Source: Oscillatoriales cyanobacterium (GTDB lineage Bacteria > Cyanobacteriota > Cyanobacteriia > Cyanobacteriales > Microcoleaceae). From it: a stretch of 63,845 nucleotides of DNA. The notes below the pieces were generated by a model. That model made no database searches. It had not been told where the DNA came from and saw only the letters and a list, made by a program, of their open reading frames with translations. The stretch covers positions 1 to 63,845 of the forward strand of contig RDXX01000080.1 of NCBI GenBank assembly GCA_004292955.1, in the 5' to 3' direction. A program made the position numbers and the translations under genes. Of this stretch, positions 49,820 to 58,139 are shown one piece after another (within the stretch, counting starts at the first letter, position 1; each line of letters starts with the position of its first letter).

Positions 49820-50433
49820 TATACATCCAACACTTGCTCTGCTGTCAATGCTAATTCTGGAAAAGTTCGGGATATAATTCGCTCATTTCCTCGAAAAGCC
49901 GTCATTTGATAAACCCCATTTTCATCAAGCAGGTAAACAAAAACAGTCGGCTCTTTCGGGTTGCCCAAATAATTTCGACTTCCCAAAGCTAAATAATCGA
50001 TAATCCAGTATTCAGATATTCCCAGCCGCTGATATTCATCCAGCTTGTCGATATAATCATCTTCCCAATTTGTCGAGACAACTTCTACAACTAATTGCAG
50101 CGGTTCAGTTAGGGCTGAGTGGGCGAAAGGCTGTGATTCCCAGAGAGTTTTGTCTACTACACTAACATCAGGATGGCGGCCTTGTTCTTTACCATTTGAG
50201 GTTAAAGTCCTCACCATAATTCTGCCAGATACCCAGTAGTTGAGCTTGAGTCTTTTCACCTCGTCTTTGAAACTATCTGAAAGAAATTCAGCCAGGGTCT
50301 CGTGCAATCTTATTGGTAATATTCTCACAATTTCTCCATTCACAAGTTCATAGCGGCCGTCTTCGTCGGGAAGTTGTTTGACAAATTGCTCAAAAGTGAG
50401 GTTCTGCTTAAGTTGGGTAGGAGTTGCGGTCAT
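49819..50433 (-). CDS. Uma2 family (DUF820) putative endonuclease
   Basis: A 204-residue protein of the Uma2/DUF820 family, a PD-(D/E)XK-type fold expanded in cyanobacteria. Hallmarks are TFEQFVKQLPDEDGRYELVNGEIV at the N-terminus, GRHPDVSVV, LQLVVEVVSTNWEDDYIDKLDEYQRLGISEYWIID (E-V-V-S...D-Y..K-x-x-E-Y) and VPxxIYQMTxF-like C-terminus (VYQMTAFRGNERI). The biological role is not established; many copies per genome suggest a mobile or defence-related function. It is transcribed opposite to the DUF433 gene. Confidence 0.9.
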   Translation of the reverse strand: MTATPTQLKQNLTFEQFVKQLPDEDGRYELVNGEIVRILPIRLHETLAEFLSDSFKDEVKRLKLNYWVSGRIMVRTLTSNGKEQGRHPDVSVVDKTLWESQPFAHSALTEPLQLVVEVVSTNWEDDYIDKLDEYQRLGISEYWIIDYLALGSRNYLGNPKEPTVFVYLLDENGVYQMTAFRGNERIISRTFPELALTAEQVLDV

Positions 50434-50464
50434 GGTTGATTCTCATTTAGCTATATTTTTAAGA

Positions 50465-50674
50465 CTATCCAGCAACTATTTTAACATACTGTTTTAACAC
50501 AGGTGGCATCGTAAAAACGGTTTCAGCTTCACAGGTCAAATTTTCAATTATTCCGCGTCTTGTTAAAGAATGTATTGCTTTAAATGATTCGGCTGGCGAG
50601 CCTTGACATTTTGCCATCAATTCGGTAAGCGAGAGAGGTTCGATCTCGTTGCTGATTTGAGCGATCGCCTGTTT
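50465..50674 (-). pseudogene. C-terminal fragment of an NB-ARC-type (STAND) protein
   Basis: The 69-codon frame reads LSLTELMAKCQGSPAESFKAI followed by HSLTRRGIIENL and FTMPPVLKQYVKIVAG. It resembles the winged-helix segment that follows the NB-ARC domain in cyanobacterial STAND ATPases (pattern LxxLxRRSLIE...FTxPPVxxxYV). It begins just after an in-frame stop and no ATPase is adjacent, so I call it a remnant. It is between Uma2 and the AT-rich gene at 50823. Confidence 0.5.
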
Positions 50675-50822
50675 CTAAAATAATCAGACAGTGGCGAGCG
50701 CTCTTGGGGTTTGGGATTATAAAATTTACTAACCTGCGTCAGATTGTGTTATTATTTGAATGCTCAAGCCTCTCACAGCTAGTCAAGCATCTTCAAACAG
50801 AAAAACTTAACAAAGACAATTT

Positions 50823-51893
50823 ATGAGTTTAACATCAATCTTGTCAGATCGAAATAATCAAGAACTTAGAGACAAATTCAAGACAGAATTTTTAACACCA
50901 TCTTTTAAGTTAAAGGCGGAACTTAAAGCACCGCCATTGACAACTAATTATGGAATTATTGGAACAGCTTTTGACTATTTACTTCGCTTTTATTTACAAT
51001 ACCACAATAAAGACACTTGTATTCAAAGAAACTTTTGGGTAGCAGATAGTTCATTTAAAATGCTATGTTTACATTTAAAGTCAACAGGAGAAGTAGTGAC
51101 CGGCTTTCGTGGTGACAAACTATTCAAAAAACAAGACCTTTTAGCAATCATTACCGATCAATATGAACAGACAAAAATTAATTATTATAATTATGTTGAC
51201 AACGGACAGATAACTGATGAATTAATTTGTAATACAATTTTTCTTGCAAAACTAGATGTGCTTTATAGAGCAGGTTTTATCGACGAGAATCTAGACAATT
51301 ATAACCATGAAGATATCAAAGACCTAAAATCACTCATTTCACTTGTTGACCATAAAAACTTCCAAGCAAAAGACAAATGCTATTTGAATCCAACGTTTGG
51401 CGCAGGCTCATCCTTAGTTGGTAATGCAGACGCGGATCTGATTATTGACAATACTCTAATTGACATAAAAGTAACTAAAAATCTTAAACTAGACAGAAAT
51501 TATATTAACCAAGTTTTAGGGTATTACATTTTATCACTTATTGGTGGTGTAAATAGTAATCCAAATGACAGACCCATTGAAAACATCGGAATATATTTTG
51601 CCAGACACGGAGAATTGTTGACTATTCCTATTGTTCAATTTGGCGACAAACAAAAATTTGAAAATTTTAAAGAATGGTTTATTTGTTATCTTTATAGCCC
51701 GAGAGGAAAGTTATTAGATATAGTGCCAATGGAAGAAGAAACACAAAAAGAAGACAAGAAGACAAAATCAAATGTAAAGAAAACAACTCCCACTAAAAAA
51801 ACATCAACTGAAAGCAAAAAAACTAAGACCGTGACCAAATCAAAACGAGCGATCACAAAAAAAGAGGACAACAGCGAAAAAGAAAGTAAGTAA
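50823..51893 (+). CDS. AT-rich gene for a putative PD-(D/E)XK nuclease-like protein
   Basis: A 356-residue protein starting at ATG 50823. It is unlike its neighbours in base composition (visibly AT-rich, with many ATT/AAA/TTA codons and almost no GCGATCGC sites), a sign of transfer. The middle holds AGSSLVGNADADLIIDNTLIDIKVTK, which fits the D...(D/E)xK core of a PD-(D/E)XK nuclease, preceded by helices. The last ~60 residues are a Lys/Thr-rich, probably disordered tail that would bind nucleic acid. I know no named family. It has no methyltransferase or other restriction partner nearby; a solitary defence-type nuclease is a possibility. Confidence 0.7.
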   Translation: MSLTSILSDRNNQELRDKFKTEFLTPSFKLKAELKAPPLTTNYGIIGTAFDYLLRFYLQYHNKDTCIQRNFWVADSSFKMLCLHLKSTGEVVTGFRGDKLFKKQDLLAIITDQYEQTKINYYNYVDNGQITDELICNTIFLAKLDVLYRAGFIDENLDNYNHEDIKDLKSLISLVDHKNFQAKDKCYLNPTFGAGSSLVGNADADLIIDNTLIDIKVTKNLKLDRNYINQVLGYYILSLIGGVNSNPNDRPIENIGIYFARHGELLTIPIVQFGDKQKFENFKEWFICYLYSPRGKLLDIVPMEEETQKEDKKTKSNVKKTTPTKKTSTESKKTKTVTKSKRAITKKEDNSEKESK

Positions 51894-51905
51894 AAGTTTG
51901 CCAAA

Positions 51906-52080
51906 TTAAAACAAGCCGTATCCCTGGGAGACAGAGAGTGAGTAGTCAATTAAGTCTCCTGTCTGTAATTCTTGCCATTCTCTATCTTCCTGGTAATGAC
52001 TTAACATCACCTCAGCCTGTTCTGCTAAAATGCGCCGTCTCTCTTCAATGGGCAATTTCATAAACTCGCGACGGCTGGGG
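51906..52080 (-). pseudogene. Frameshifted second half of an antitoxin-like gene
   Basis: In a different frame from the 52045-52530 gene, the minus strand encodes REFMKLPIEERRRILAEQAE, then VMLSHYQEDREWQELQTGDLIDY, which is the C-terminal pattern of small cyanobacterial antitoxins. Removing one C from the CCCC run near 52079 would join it in frame to the preceding gene (SIPSRREF), so a single-base frameshift separates the two. Confidence 0.6.
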
Positions 52081-52530
52081 TATTGAGCATATAGAAGGTA
52101 TTTCTAGAACTTGAGTATCAGACTGTATTTGTGTCTGAAACTGATACAGTGGTTCTAATAGCTGTGACTCTCTTTCAGAAATTTTTTCGCGACGCACTTC
52201 CCGGACAACTTCACAAATTTCTTCGATTGTCATCGGATTTGGATCTGGTGGTAATGAATCTATACGTCGCCGCCATTCCTCCCAGTCAAAACCTGCTTTC
52301 ATCTTCTGAAAAACAATGCTATCTTTTGTAACTGTAACTGTATATCTATCCCCTGGCTTTAGTTGACTTTCAACCTCAGCCGGAATCTCCAGCTTACCGT
52401 CTGGACTCACAGTCACAGTAATATTTGATTTCAGAATGTACTCTTGCAGGTGTTCAACAACTCTATCTTGCAGAGTTTCCGGCAGAGTTTCCATGATTTT
52501 GATCAAAGTGCCGATCGCACTTGATGACAT
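52045..52530 (-). CDS. AbrB/DUF2281-like antitoxin candidate, C-terminally frameshifted
   Basis: A 161-residue protein starting at ATG 52530, which has a perfect GGAGGA ribosome binding site 7 bases upstream; another ATG at 52545 sits inside that site. The N-terminus (MSSSAIGTLIKIMETLPETLQDRVVEHLQEYI) is DUF2281-like. Then a SpoVT/AbrB-like segment (TVTVSPDGKLEIPAEVESQLKPGDRYTVTV) and a TIEEICEVVREVRREK antitoxin-like tail. The end after about residue 130 seems to be a second antitoxin-like module that is out of frame after PQPSR. No toxin gene follows. It is 17 bp after xisI, so co-transcription is likely. Confidence 0.65.
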   Translation of the reverse strand: MSSSAIGTLIKIMETLPETLQDRVVEHLQEYILKSNITVTVSPDGKLEIPAEVESQLKPGDRYTVTVTKDSIVFQKMKAGFDWEEWRRRIDSLPPDPNPMTIEEICEVVREVRREKISERESQLLEPLYQFQTQIQSDTQVLEIPSICSIPQPSRVYEIAH

Positions 52531-52547
52531 AGCTTTATCCTCCATAT

Positions 52548-52883
52548 TTAATTTACAGCAAATCCCGTGTACTGCCGAATATTGGGATCACGAAATCCCA
52601 AAACAATCTGTTCTTTGGGGATTCCCCCCGCTACTAACTCATTGGCAATTCCCTGTTCAGTTCCATCTCTTTGAATCCAAATTTTTCCCTCAATAATATC
52701 AACATGAACTAAACATCCGTGAACTCTGATATCGTTTTCACGCCCCAATATCATTAGCAAATAACGGTCGGAATCGCTATCAAAAACCGTTTGAATCTGA
52801 ATATCTCCATAAGCATAAGGTATTTGAGCATATTCAGTCAGGATTTTTCTGATAATGCGACGATAATTTTCTAAGTTTCCCAT
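52548..52883 (-). CDS. xisI: XisI family protein
   Basis: A 111-residue protein of the XisI family (DYQRIIxKILxEYA-like start NLENYRRIIRKILTEYAQIP; IIEGKIWIQRDGTEQGIANELVAGGIPKEQIVLGFRDPNIRQYTGFAV). XisI was defined with XisH and XisF in excision of the fdxN element in Anabaena heterocysts, where XisH/XisI control the recombinase. Here there is no XisF recombinase or element nearby, which is the usual situation for the many xisHI pairs in filamentous cyanobacteria; these probably have another role, maybe toxin-antitoxin-like. The start overlaps the xisH stop by 13 bp. Confidence 0.93.
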   Translation of the reverse strand: MGNLENYRRIIRKILTEYAQIPYAYGDIQIQTVFDSDSDRYLLMILGRENDIRVHGCLVHVDIIEGKIWIQRDGTEQGIANELVAGGIPKEQIVLGFRDPNIRQYTGFAVN

Positions 52884-53287
52884 TGTACTATCTCCTCATT
52901 TTTTTCAGCAAAAACGATTAAAAATACTTGATAATCCGCTCTAATAATTTGACCGAGTGGTTCAGACAATAATTCGCTAAAAACTGATTGTGTAATAGCT
53001 AGATAGAGCTTTCGATCGGGTTCAGTTCTAGCTATAACCGAACGGTAAACTAAGTATTGACCCAGCGCATTCTCCAGGTCATTCATGTCTGATGCGCCCA
53101 CAAAACTTTTGACTTCTACAGCTATCTTCTGTCCAGCCTTCTCAGCACTTAAAATCCGCTCTGCGCCTAAATCGACGTACATATCTTTAATTCCCCATTT
53201 TAATCGCAAGGGATCGTGGGTAATTCTCCATCCGTCTTTGATAAGGGCATTTTTGACAACATTATGATACAGGTCTTTGGCTGGCAT
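52871..53287 (-). CDS. xisH: XisH family protein (PD-(D/E)XK fold)
   Basis: A 138-residue protein starting at MPAKDLYHNVVKNALIKDGW (ATG 53287; an upstream TTG at 53302 is unlikely). The core VDLGAERILSAEKAGQKIAVEVKSF has the D...E-V-K pattern of the endonuclease-like fold to which XisH belongs, followed by DMNDLENALGQYLVYRSVI. The length is typical. It overlaps xisI and heads the operon xisH-xisI-antitoxin-like gene. Confidence 0.94.
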   Translation of the reverse strand: MPAKDLYHNVVKNALIKDGWRITHDPLRLKWGIKDMYVDLGAERILSAEKAGQKIAVEVKSFVGASDMNDLENALGQYLVYRSVIARTEPDRKLYLAITQSVFSELLSEPLGQIIRADYQVFLIVFAEKNEEIVQWET

Positions 53288-53390
53288 ATTGGAAGAAGTC
53301 AATTTTTAATCAATACAATTATATCCTAAAATTTCCGATGATTATGAGGAAATTCTTCTGAATTTTACCATAATATCTCCTCTGCAAAAT

Positions 53391-53648
53391 TCAAGCAATT
53401 TCCTCCGCCAAAAGCCGACCATCGCAGCGCTCATATTCATCTTCCAAAAGCCATGAATGAGTCTTATCATAACTTGAACTTGAAAATAGAGACTTATAAT
53501 TTGCTGATGGATCATAAATACAAAAAGTTCCATTCTTTCCACTCACTAACATCAAAATTCGACGCGGAAAAACAATTGGATCTACCCACAATTCGATAAA
53601 TTCCCAATCATTAACTTGTTCGGCGAGGTCTGGTGTGTGGGATAACAT
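53391..53648 (-). CDS. Small hypothetical protein
   Basis: An 85-residue protein that I start at ATG 53648 (MLSHTPDLAEQV); the longer frame upstream overlaps the ABC permease start in the opposite direction and is probably not translated. It contains WEFIELWVDPIVFPRRILMLVSGKNGTFCIYDPS, a compact alpha/beta-looking sequence. I do not recognise a family. It is divergent from the permease gene and 100 bp from xisH on the same strand. Confidence 0.6.
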   Translation of the reverse strand: MLSHTPDLAEQVNDWEFIELWVDPIVFPRRILMLVSGKNGTFCIYDPSANYKSLFSSSSYDKTHSWLLEDEYERCDGRLLAEEIA

Positions 53649-53754
53649 GATATTCAGTTTACCAAAACCCAACACAAAAAGCGATCGCCCGCCCAACACC
53701 AATCCCTCCAGACTTGCTACCCTAAAGATAGTTAAATTTAATCCACAAGCAATT

Positions 53755-54642
53755 ATGAGCGGTACTGTTACATCCCCCAACCTCAACCAGCAGCGGCCAC
53801 TCACCACGCCATCCGCTGACACTTCGAGTTCCCTGCTGGCCGACTTCATCCAAGAAACACTAGCCCTAACCAAGCGCCTGTTTATTCAATTGCAGCGCCG
53901 CCCCTCCACCCTAGTTGCAGGAATTATTCAGCCGCTGATGTGGTTGGTTTTATTCGGAGCTCTGTTTAAAAATGCACCAGCCGGCTTGTTCGGCGAAAGC
54001 CAGAATTACGGACAATTTCTTGGCGCAGGCGTAATAGTTTTTACTGCATTTGCAGGCGCGCTGAATGCCGGTTTACCGATTATGTTCGATCGCGAATTCG
54101 GATTTCTCAACCGCCTGTTAGTCGCGCCCCTGGCTTCGAGATTTTCCATAGTCCTCGCTTCGGCTATTTTTATCGTCACCCTCAGCTTTATCCAAACAGG
54201 CACAATCGTTACGGCGGGAGCCTTTTTGGGTTCGGGATTCCCCGGACTTGCTGGACTGGGCGCGATCGCCCTCATAGTCCTACTATTAGTTTTGGGCGTC
54301 ACCGGTTTGAGTCTAGGTTTAGCCTTCGCCCTTCCCGGTCACGTAGAATTGATTGCGGTAATTTTTGTTACTAACTTGCCGCTATTATTTGCCAGCACCG
54401 CCCTCGCGCCGCTGTCGTTTATGCCAGACTGGCTGCAAGTTGTCGTCACTCTCAATCCTCTCAGTTATGCGATCGAACCCATCCGCTATTTGTACCTCCA
54501 CAGCGATTGGTCGCTAGCTAGCGTCGTAATGCAAGCTCCTTGGGGTACAGTTACCTTTGGAGGAGCGCTATTAGTCCTGCTGGCGTTTGATTTGGTGGCG
54601 CTCCTCAGCATTCAACCCCTGCTGCGGCGCCGGTTTGCTTAG
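53755..54642 (+). CDS. ABC-2 type exporter permease, DrrB-type
   Basis: A 295-residue membrane protein starting at MSGTVTSPNLN (53755). It has a cytoplasmic N-terminus with ETLALTKRLFIQLQRRPSTL, then six hydrophobic segments and the family motif LAPLSFMPDWLQVVVTLNPLSYAIEPIRYLYL near the C-terminus. It is the expected membrane partner of the DrrA-type ATPase at 48181-49203. The two are normally adjacent; here about 4.5 kb of accessory genes separates them, so the permease must have its own promoter or rely on an ancestral distal one. Confidence 0.92.
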   Translation: MSGTVTSPNLNQQRPLTTPSADTSSSLLADFIQETLALTKRLFIQLQRRPSTLVAGIIQPLMWLVLFGALFKNAPAGLFGESQNYGQFLGAGVIVFTAFAGALNAGLPIMFDREFGFLNRLLVAPLASRFSIVLASAIFIVTLSFIQTGTIVTAGAFLGSGFPGLAGLGAIALIVLLLVLGVTGLSLGLAFALPGHVELIAVIFVTNLPLLFASTALAPLSFMPDWLQVVVTLNPLSYAIEPIRYLYLHSDWSLASVVMQAPWGTVTFGGALLVLLAFDLVALLSIQPLLRRRFA

Positions 54643-54648
54643 ATCGCA

Positions 54649-54792
54649 CGGCGGTTGAAACCGCGTCTACAAAAACCAAGTCCGCCGGACGCCGACTGAA
54701 AAAAATAACGTAATTTCAACTGGCTGGTCTTCTTCAACCCGCGGAGGCGGGTTTTGTATGTATAGACGCGGTTTCAACCGCCCGGTCTTCTT
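54649..54792. repeat. Copy A of the GCGGTTGAAACCGC palindromic element (~140 bp)
   Basis: A long imperfect palindrome. It begins GCGGTTGAAACCGCGTCTAC and ends with the inverse TAGACGCGGTTTCAACCGC, with inner arms CCGCGGAGGCGG and similar. It is non-coding and directly follows the permease stop. Other copies are at 57904-58054 and 62115-62256, and a fragment is at 55241-55331. Confidence 0.85.
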
Positions 54793-54827
54793 AGCAATTG
54801 TTTTTTTGAAAGTACAACGAATAAATC

Positions 54828-55214
54828 ATGAACAACAAAACTTCTAAATCAGGCAAATTGATGGTGCGGATTGCTGCAAGTGCGATCGCCACCAGTGCTC
54901 TTTTGTCACCTCAAGCAACCTTCGCTCAAGCCAGCGGTTTAAATAATAACAACCCCCAACCGCTGCAAGACTTTCAAACTAAAGACAACACCGACCCTTT
55001 TTCCGGCCGCAGCACCGGAGGCGGAATATTTGATTTAATTCACAGATCCAGACTCGGAGGTGGCCGCAGCATCGAAGAATTCAATACTGAACAGCGCCAA
55101 AATTTGAACGACGCCGCCGCCGATTTTCGCAACAAACAGCGCCAAATGCTGGAAAAACAAGCAGCACCTGCACCGGGGGCGGCACCTACAGAAATTACTG
55201 CCCCCGCCCCTTAA
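54828..55214 (+). CDS. Small secreted protein with Ala/Pro-rich end
   Basis: A 128-residue protein with a signal peptide (basic start MNNKTSKSGKLMVRIAAS, hydrophobic ATSALLSPQ and a likely cleavage after TFA in QATFAQAS). The mature part is hydrophilic, with a Gly/Asn-rich stretch, a helix (EEFNTEQRQNLNDAAADFRNKQRQM) and an APAPGAAP tail. I do not recognise a family. Probably periplasmic. Confidence 0.75.
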   Translation: MNNKTSKSGKLMVRIAASAIATSALLSPQATFAQASGLNNNNPQPLQDFQTKDNTDPFSGRSTGGGIFDLIHRSRLGGGRSIEEFNTEQRQNLNDAAADFRNKQRQMLEKQAAPAPGAAPTEITAPAP

Positions 55215-55240
55215 ATTTACAACTGTTGTTTGCTCATTTC

Positions 55241-55331
55241 CTAGTCCGCGAAGGCGGACTTCGTTTGACTTGCGACAGCGATTTCAATCCCCCAATCTGC
55301 TTTGTTTGACTCGCGACAGCGATTTCAATCG
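55241..55331. repeat. Fragmentary repeat related to the GCGGTTGAAACCGC element
   Basis: TCCGCGAAGGCGGACTTCGT followed by two direct copies of GTTTGACTYGCGACAGCGAT (about 55264 and 55300), each followed by TTCAATC. The first part matches the inner arm of the 57904 element. Confidence 0.65.
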
Positions 55332-55342
55332 CCCAATTTGCT

Positions 55343-56101
55343 TTAACTAACAAACCCCCCAAACACCGCCATACCGTAGTATTTCCAAGGAACTGCCACA
55401 GTCTCAAATCCAGCATTTGCCAGCATTTCCAACTGTGCCGCAACTGTCGCTAGGCGATCGGGATTAGAATAGCCGTAAGACACACTCGTCCCCACACCAG
55501 CACGAATTGTGGCTAAAGTTTCCCCCTGACTTAGCGCCCAATCTTCTCGCGCCGCTTGATAAATATCCTTCATTACTGCTGATTCTGCCAAAACAGGATC
55601 GGCATTCCAAAAACAGCCACCAGCATTTAAACTTTCGCGAATCCGTTGAAACAACTTCAACTTCATTTCGTCCTCAAGATGGTGAATTGCCAGAGATGAA
55701 ATAGCAGCATTAAACTTATCCCCCAAACCTAAAACATTTGGATTGTTCGCCCATTCTCCAAAATCCAATTCTATGCCAGTCCACCGCGCTGCGTATCCGG
55801 CCGACTCTATTTTGGTGCGGGCAAAATCAAGCATTCGCGGCGAATAATCCACAGCAAATATTTCCGCAGACGGGTAGCATTGCAGAACTTTTAAACTCAG
55901 TTCCCCCGTACCGCAGCCGAGTTCTAAAATGCGGTGGTTGTTGCTAGCAATGCAGCCAACTAATACATCCAGCATTTCGTCATATTTAGGTAAAAGTCGC
56001 CGAATGCCCGTATCAAAATCCGCAGTGTTGACAAAAACTTCTCCCGGAAAAATTTCATTGCGTGCAGGTGAGACAGTAGAGTCAGAATTCACGATCGCCA
56101 A
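55343..56101 (-). CDS. Class I SAM-dependent methyltransferase
   Basis: A 252-residue methyltransferase with a Rossmann fold. Motif I is RILELGCGTGELSLKVL (about 75-91), the acidic loop is AEIFAVDYSPRMLDFA, and post-I motifs FNAAISSLAIHHLEDEMKLKLFQRIRESLNAGGCF follow. The start is uncertain: the longest frame begins with TTG (56101) and no ATG is near, so TTG or the GTG nine bases later is likely. The substrate is unknown; the family resembles trans-aconitate/ubiquinone-type methyltransferases. Confidence 0.87.
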   Translation of the reverse strand: MAIVNSDSTVSPARNEIFPGEVFVNTADFDTGIRRLLPKYDEMLDVLVGCIASNNHRILELGCGTGELSLKVLQCYPSAEIFAVDYSPRMLDFARTKIESAGYAARWTGIELDFGEWANNPNVLGLGDKFNAAISSLAIHHLEDEMKLKLFQRIRESLNAGGCFWNADPVLAESAVMKDIYQAAREDWALSQGETLATIRAGVGTSVSYGYSNPDRLATVAAQLEMLANAGFETVAVPWKYYGMAVFGGFVS

Positions 56102-56330
56102 TTAGAGACTACAATCGTCATCCTAACCGAAATAGAGCAAAAAGTGCATGAAGTAGGGAAACGGCACGGCGCCGTGTGCTTACCGATATTTTATTTCATT
56201 TAGATTAAAAAATATATAAAGTTATGCGTACTGTTACGGACAAGGGAAACACTCGCGGTAAACAAGAATTAACCATCCCTTGCACTATCGAGTCTTGCTT
56301 TACAGCAAAACACTCTGAAAAAGCAGTGTT

Positions 56331-57859
56331 ATGTTAGTAGTGCATAAAATTAAATCAATATCGAACCTCACATTTGAGGATAGCATGGACAAATTGATTT
56401 CTCGCAGTCTGGCTGCCATCAACCAATTAATTTACAAGCGAATTCTGCTTCTGATGACAATTTTATTTTGTGTAGGCGTAGGAGTAGCGATGGCAAATAT
56501 GTCTCGTCTTTCCTCTACCCTAATACAAGCGCAAGCCCTCCAAAATGCTACACTTTACGCCCAAGCTATTAAAGAAGCCCGCACCCTTTACAGTTCTGAT
56601 GTTATCAGTCCTCTCAACACAAAGAAAGCGATTAACTTTACTCACGACTACAACCCAACACCAACAAAAGTAACAGTTCCCGTACCTGCCACCTTCTTAA
56701 TAGAACTCGGCAACCAGATTACCAACAAAAATCCCGAAGTATCAGTTCGTCTCTACAGCGACTACCCGTTTCCCTGGCGGCGAGAAAAAGGCGGAGTCCG
56801 AGACGATTTTGAACGTCAAGCTATTACCTATTTGACGCAAAATCCAACCGGACAATTTTTTCGCACTGAGGATTTTCGCGGTAAGCCCGCATTTCGATAT
56901 GCCCAGGCAGATCGTCTCCTTCCTAGTTGCGTTAACTGTCACAACACTAACCGCGATAGTCCTAAAAAAGACTGGAAAGTGGGAGATGTGCGCGGGATAT
57001 TAGAAATTACTCAACCTCTAGAAACCATTACTCAAAAAACTAGAAGCGGACTGAAAGACCTGTTTTTACTGTTAGCAGGACTTTCAACTTTAGGCATCGC
57101 AGGATTAACTTTAGCTCTCAGCAGGTTGCGCCAAAATGCTAAACAATTAGAACAGCGGGTCAGGGAACGCACGGCACAATTGCAAGAAACTAATGTAGAA
57201 TTGTTGAAAGAACAAGAAAAAGCGATCGCCTGCTGCTCAATATTTTACCCGAATCCATTGCTGCCAAGCTAAAAGACGGTCAAAGCAGCATTGCTGACGG
57301 CTTCGCCGAAGTCACGATTTTGTTTGCCGATATCGTCGGCTTTACCGTGCTTTCAGCGCAAATATCTCCCGAAGAACTGCTAGTTTTTCTCAACGAAATT
57401 TTTTCGGCCTTCGATAATTTGACAGAAAAGTATGGCTTGGAAAAAATCAAAACAATAGGAGATGCTTACATGGTAGTCGGAGGTTTGCCAACTCCCAGCA
57501 CCAACCACGCCGAAAGCATTGCGGAAATGGCTTTAGATATGCAGGAGGAATTAGCGAAATTTAATGCCAAACATCATTCAGGAATTAACATTCGGATCGG
57601 CATCAATACCGGGCCTGCGATTGCGGGAGTTATTGGTACCAAAAAATTCATTTACGACCTCTGGGGCGATGCCGTCAATACAGCAGCCAGGATGGAATCC
57701 CACGGAATTGCAGGCGCGATTCAAGTCACAAAATCAACTTACGATATCTTGCAAAATAAGTATCTGTTTGAAGACAGAGGAATTATCCATGTCAAAGGCA
57801 AGGGTGATATGAATACTTATTTACTTGTATCCCGATTAGTTAGTGTAGTTTCGGTTTAA
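56331..57859 (+). pseudogene. Haem-sensor (DUF3365) adenylate/guanylate cyclase, frameshifted
   Basis: The first frame (56331-57272) encodes a membrane segment (about 36-58), a DUF3365/Tll0287-like domain with a c-type haem motif CVNCH (C200, C203, H204), a second membrane segment (about 245-265) and a coiled coil, then loses frame. The second frame (57224-57859) carries on as DRLLLNILPES and a complete class III cyclase domain (LFADIVGFT, EKIKTIGDAYM, DLWGDAVNTAARM). One A is missing in the A5 run at 57217-57221; AAAAAAGC would read EKSDRLL. Both halves keep their motifs, so this is a recent mutation, a sequencing error or a slippage site. The Lys and Asp of the two substrate motifs favour ATP. 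Confidence 0.85.
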
Positions 57860-57903
57860 TTTGTTTATTATATTATTAAGGAGCTAGCCAATACGCTTGG
57901 GAT

Positions 57904-58054
57904 CGGAAGACCGGGCGGTTGAAACCGCTTCTACACAAAAAAACCCGCCTCCGCAGGTTGAAGAGCGGGCGGTTAAAATTACGCTATCTTCTTTCTTCAG
58001 TCCGCGGAGGCGGACTTCGTTTGTGTAGGCGCGGTTTCAACCGCCGTCCTATCT
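57904..58054. repeat. Copy B of the GCGGTTGAAACCGC palindromic element
   Basis: About 150 bp between the two cyclase genes. It starts AGACCGGGCGGTTGAAACC and ends GCGGTTTCAACCGCCGTCC, with inner AACCCGCCTCCGCAGGTTG and GTCCGCGGAGGCGGACTTC arms. An AAGAAACCCAGTTTCTTTTC repeat follows at 58080-58100. Confidence 0.85.
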
Positions 58055-58139
58055 TGGTTGAAAAACCCAAAATTTATTACAAGAAACCCAGTTTCTTTTC
58101 CTATGTCCTAAATTAGCCCTTTGCAGAAGACTAAATTTT

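Noticed and set aside
52548..53287. Active fdxN-type excision element
   Set aside because: xisH and xisI are present, but there is no XisF-type recombinase and no flanking direct repeats; stand-alone xisHI pairs are common.
53635..53754. N-terminal extension of the ABC permease from 53635
   Set aside because: The extension is not permease-like and overlaps the divergent 85-residue gene; ATG 53755 gives the family N-terminus.
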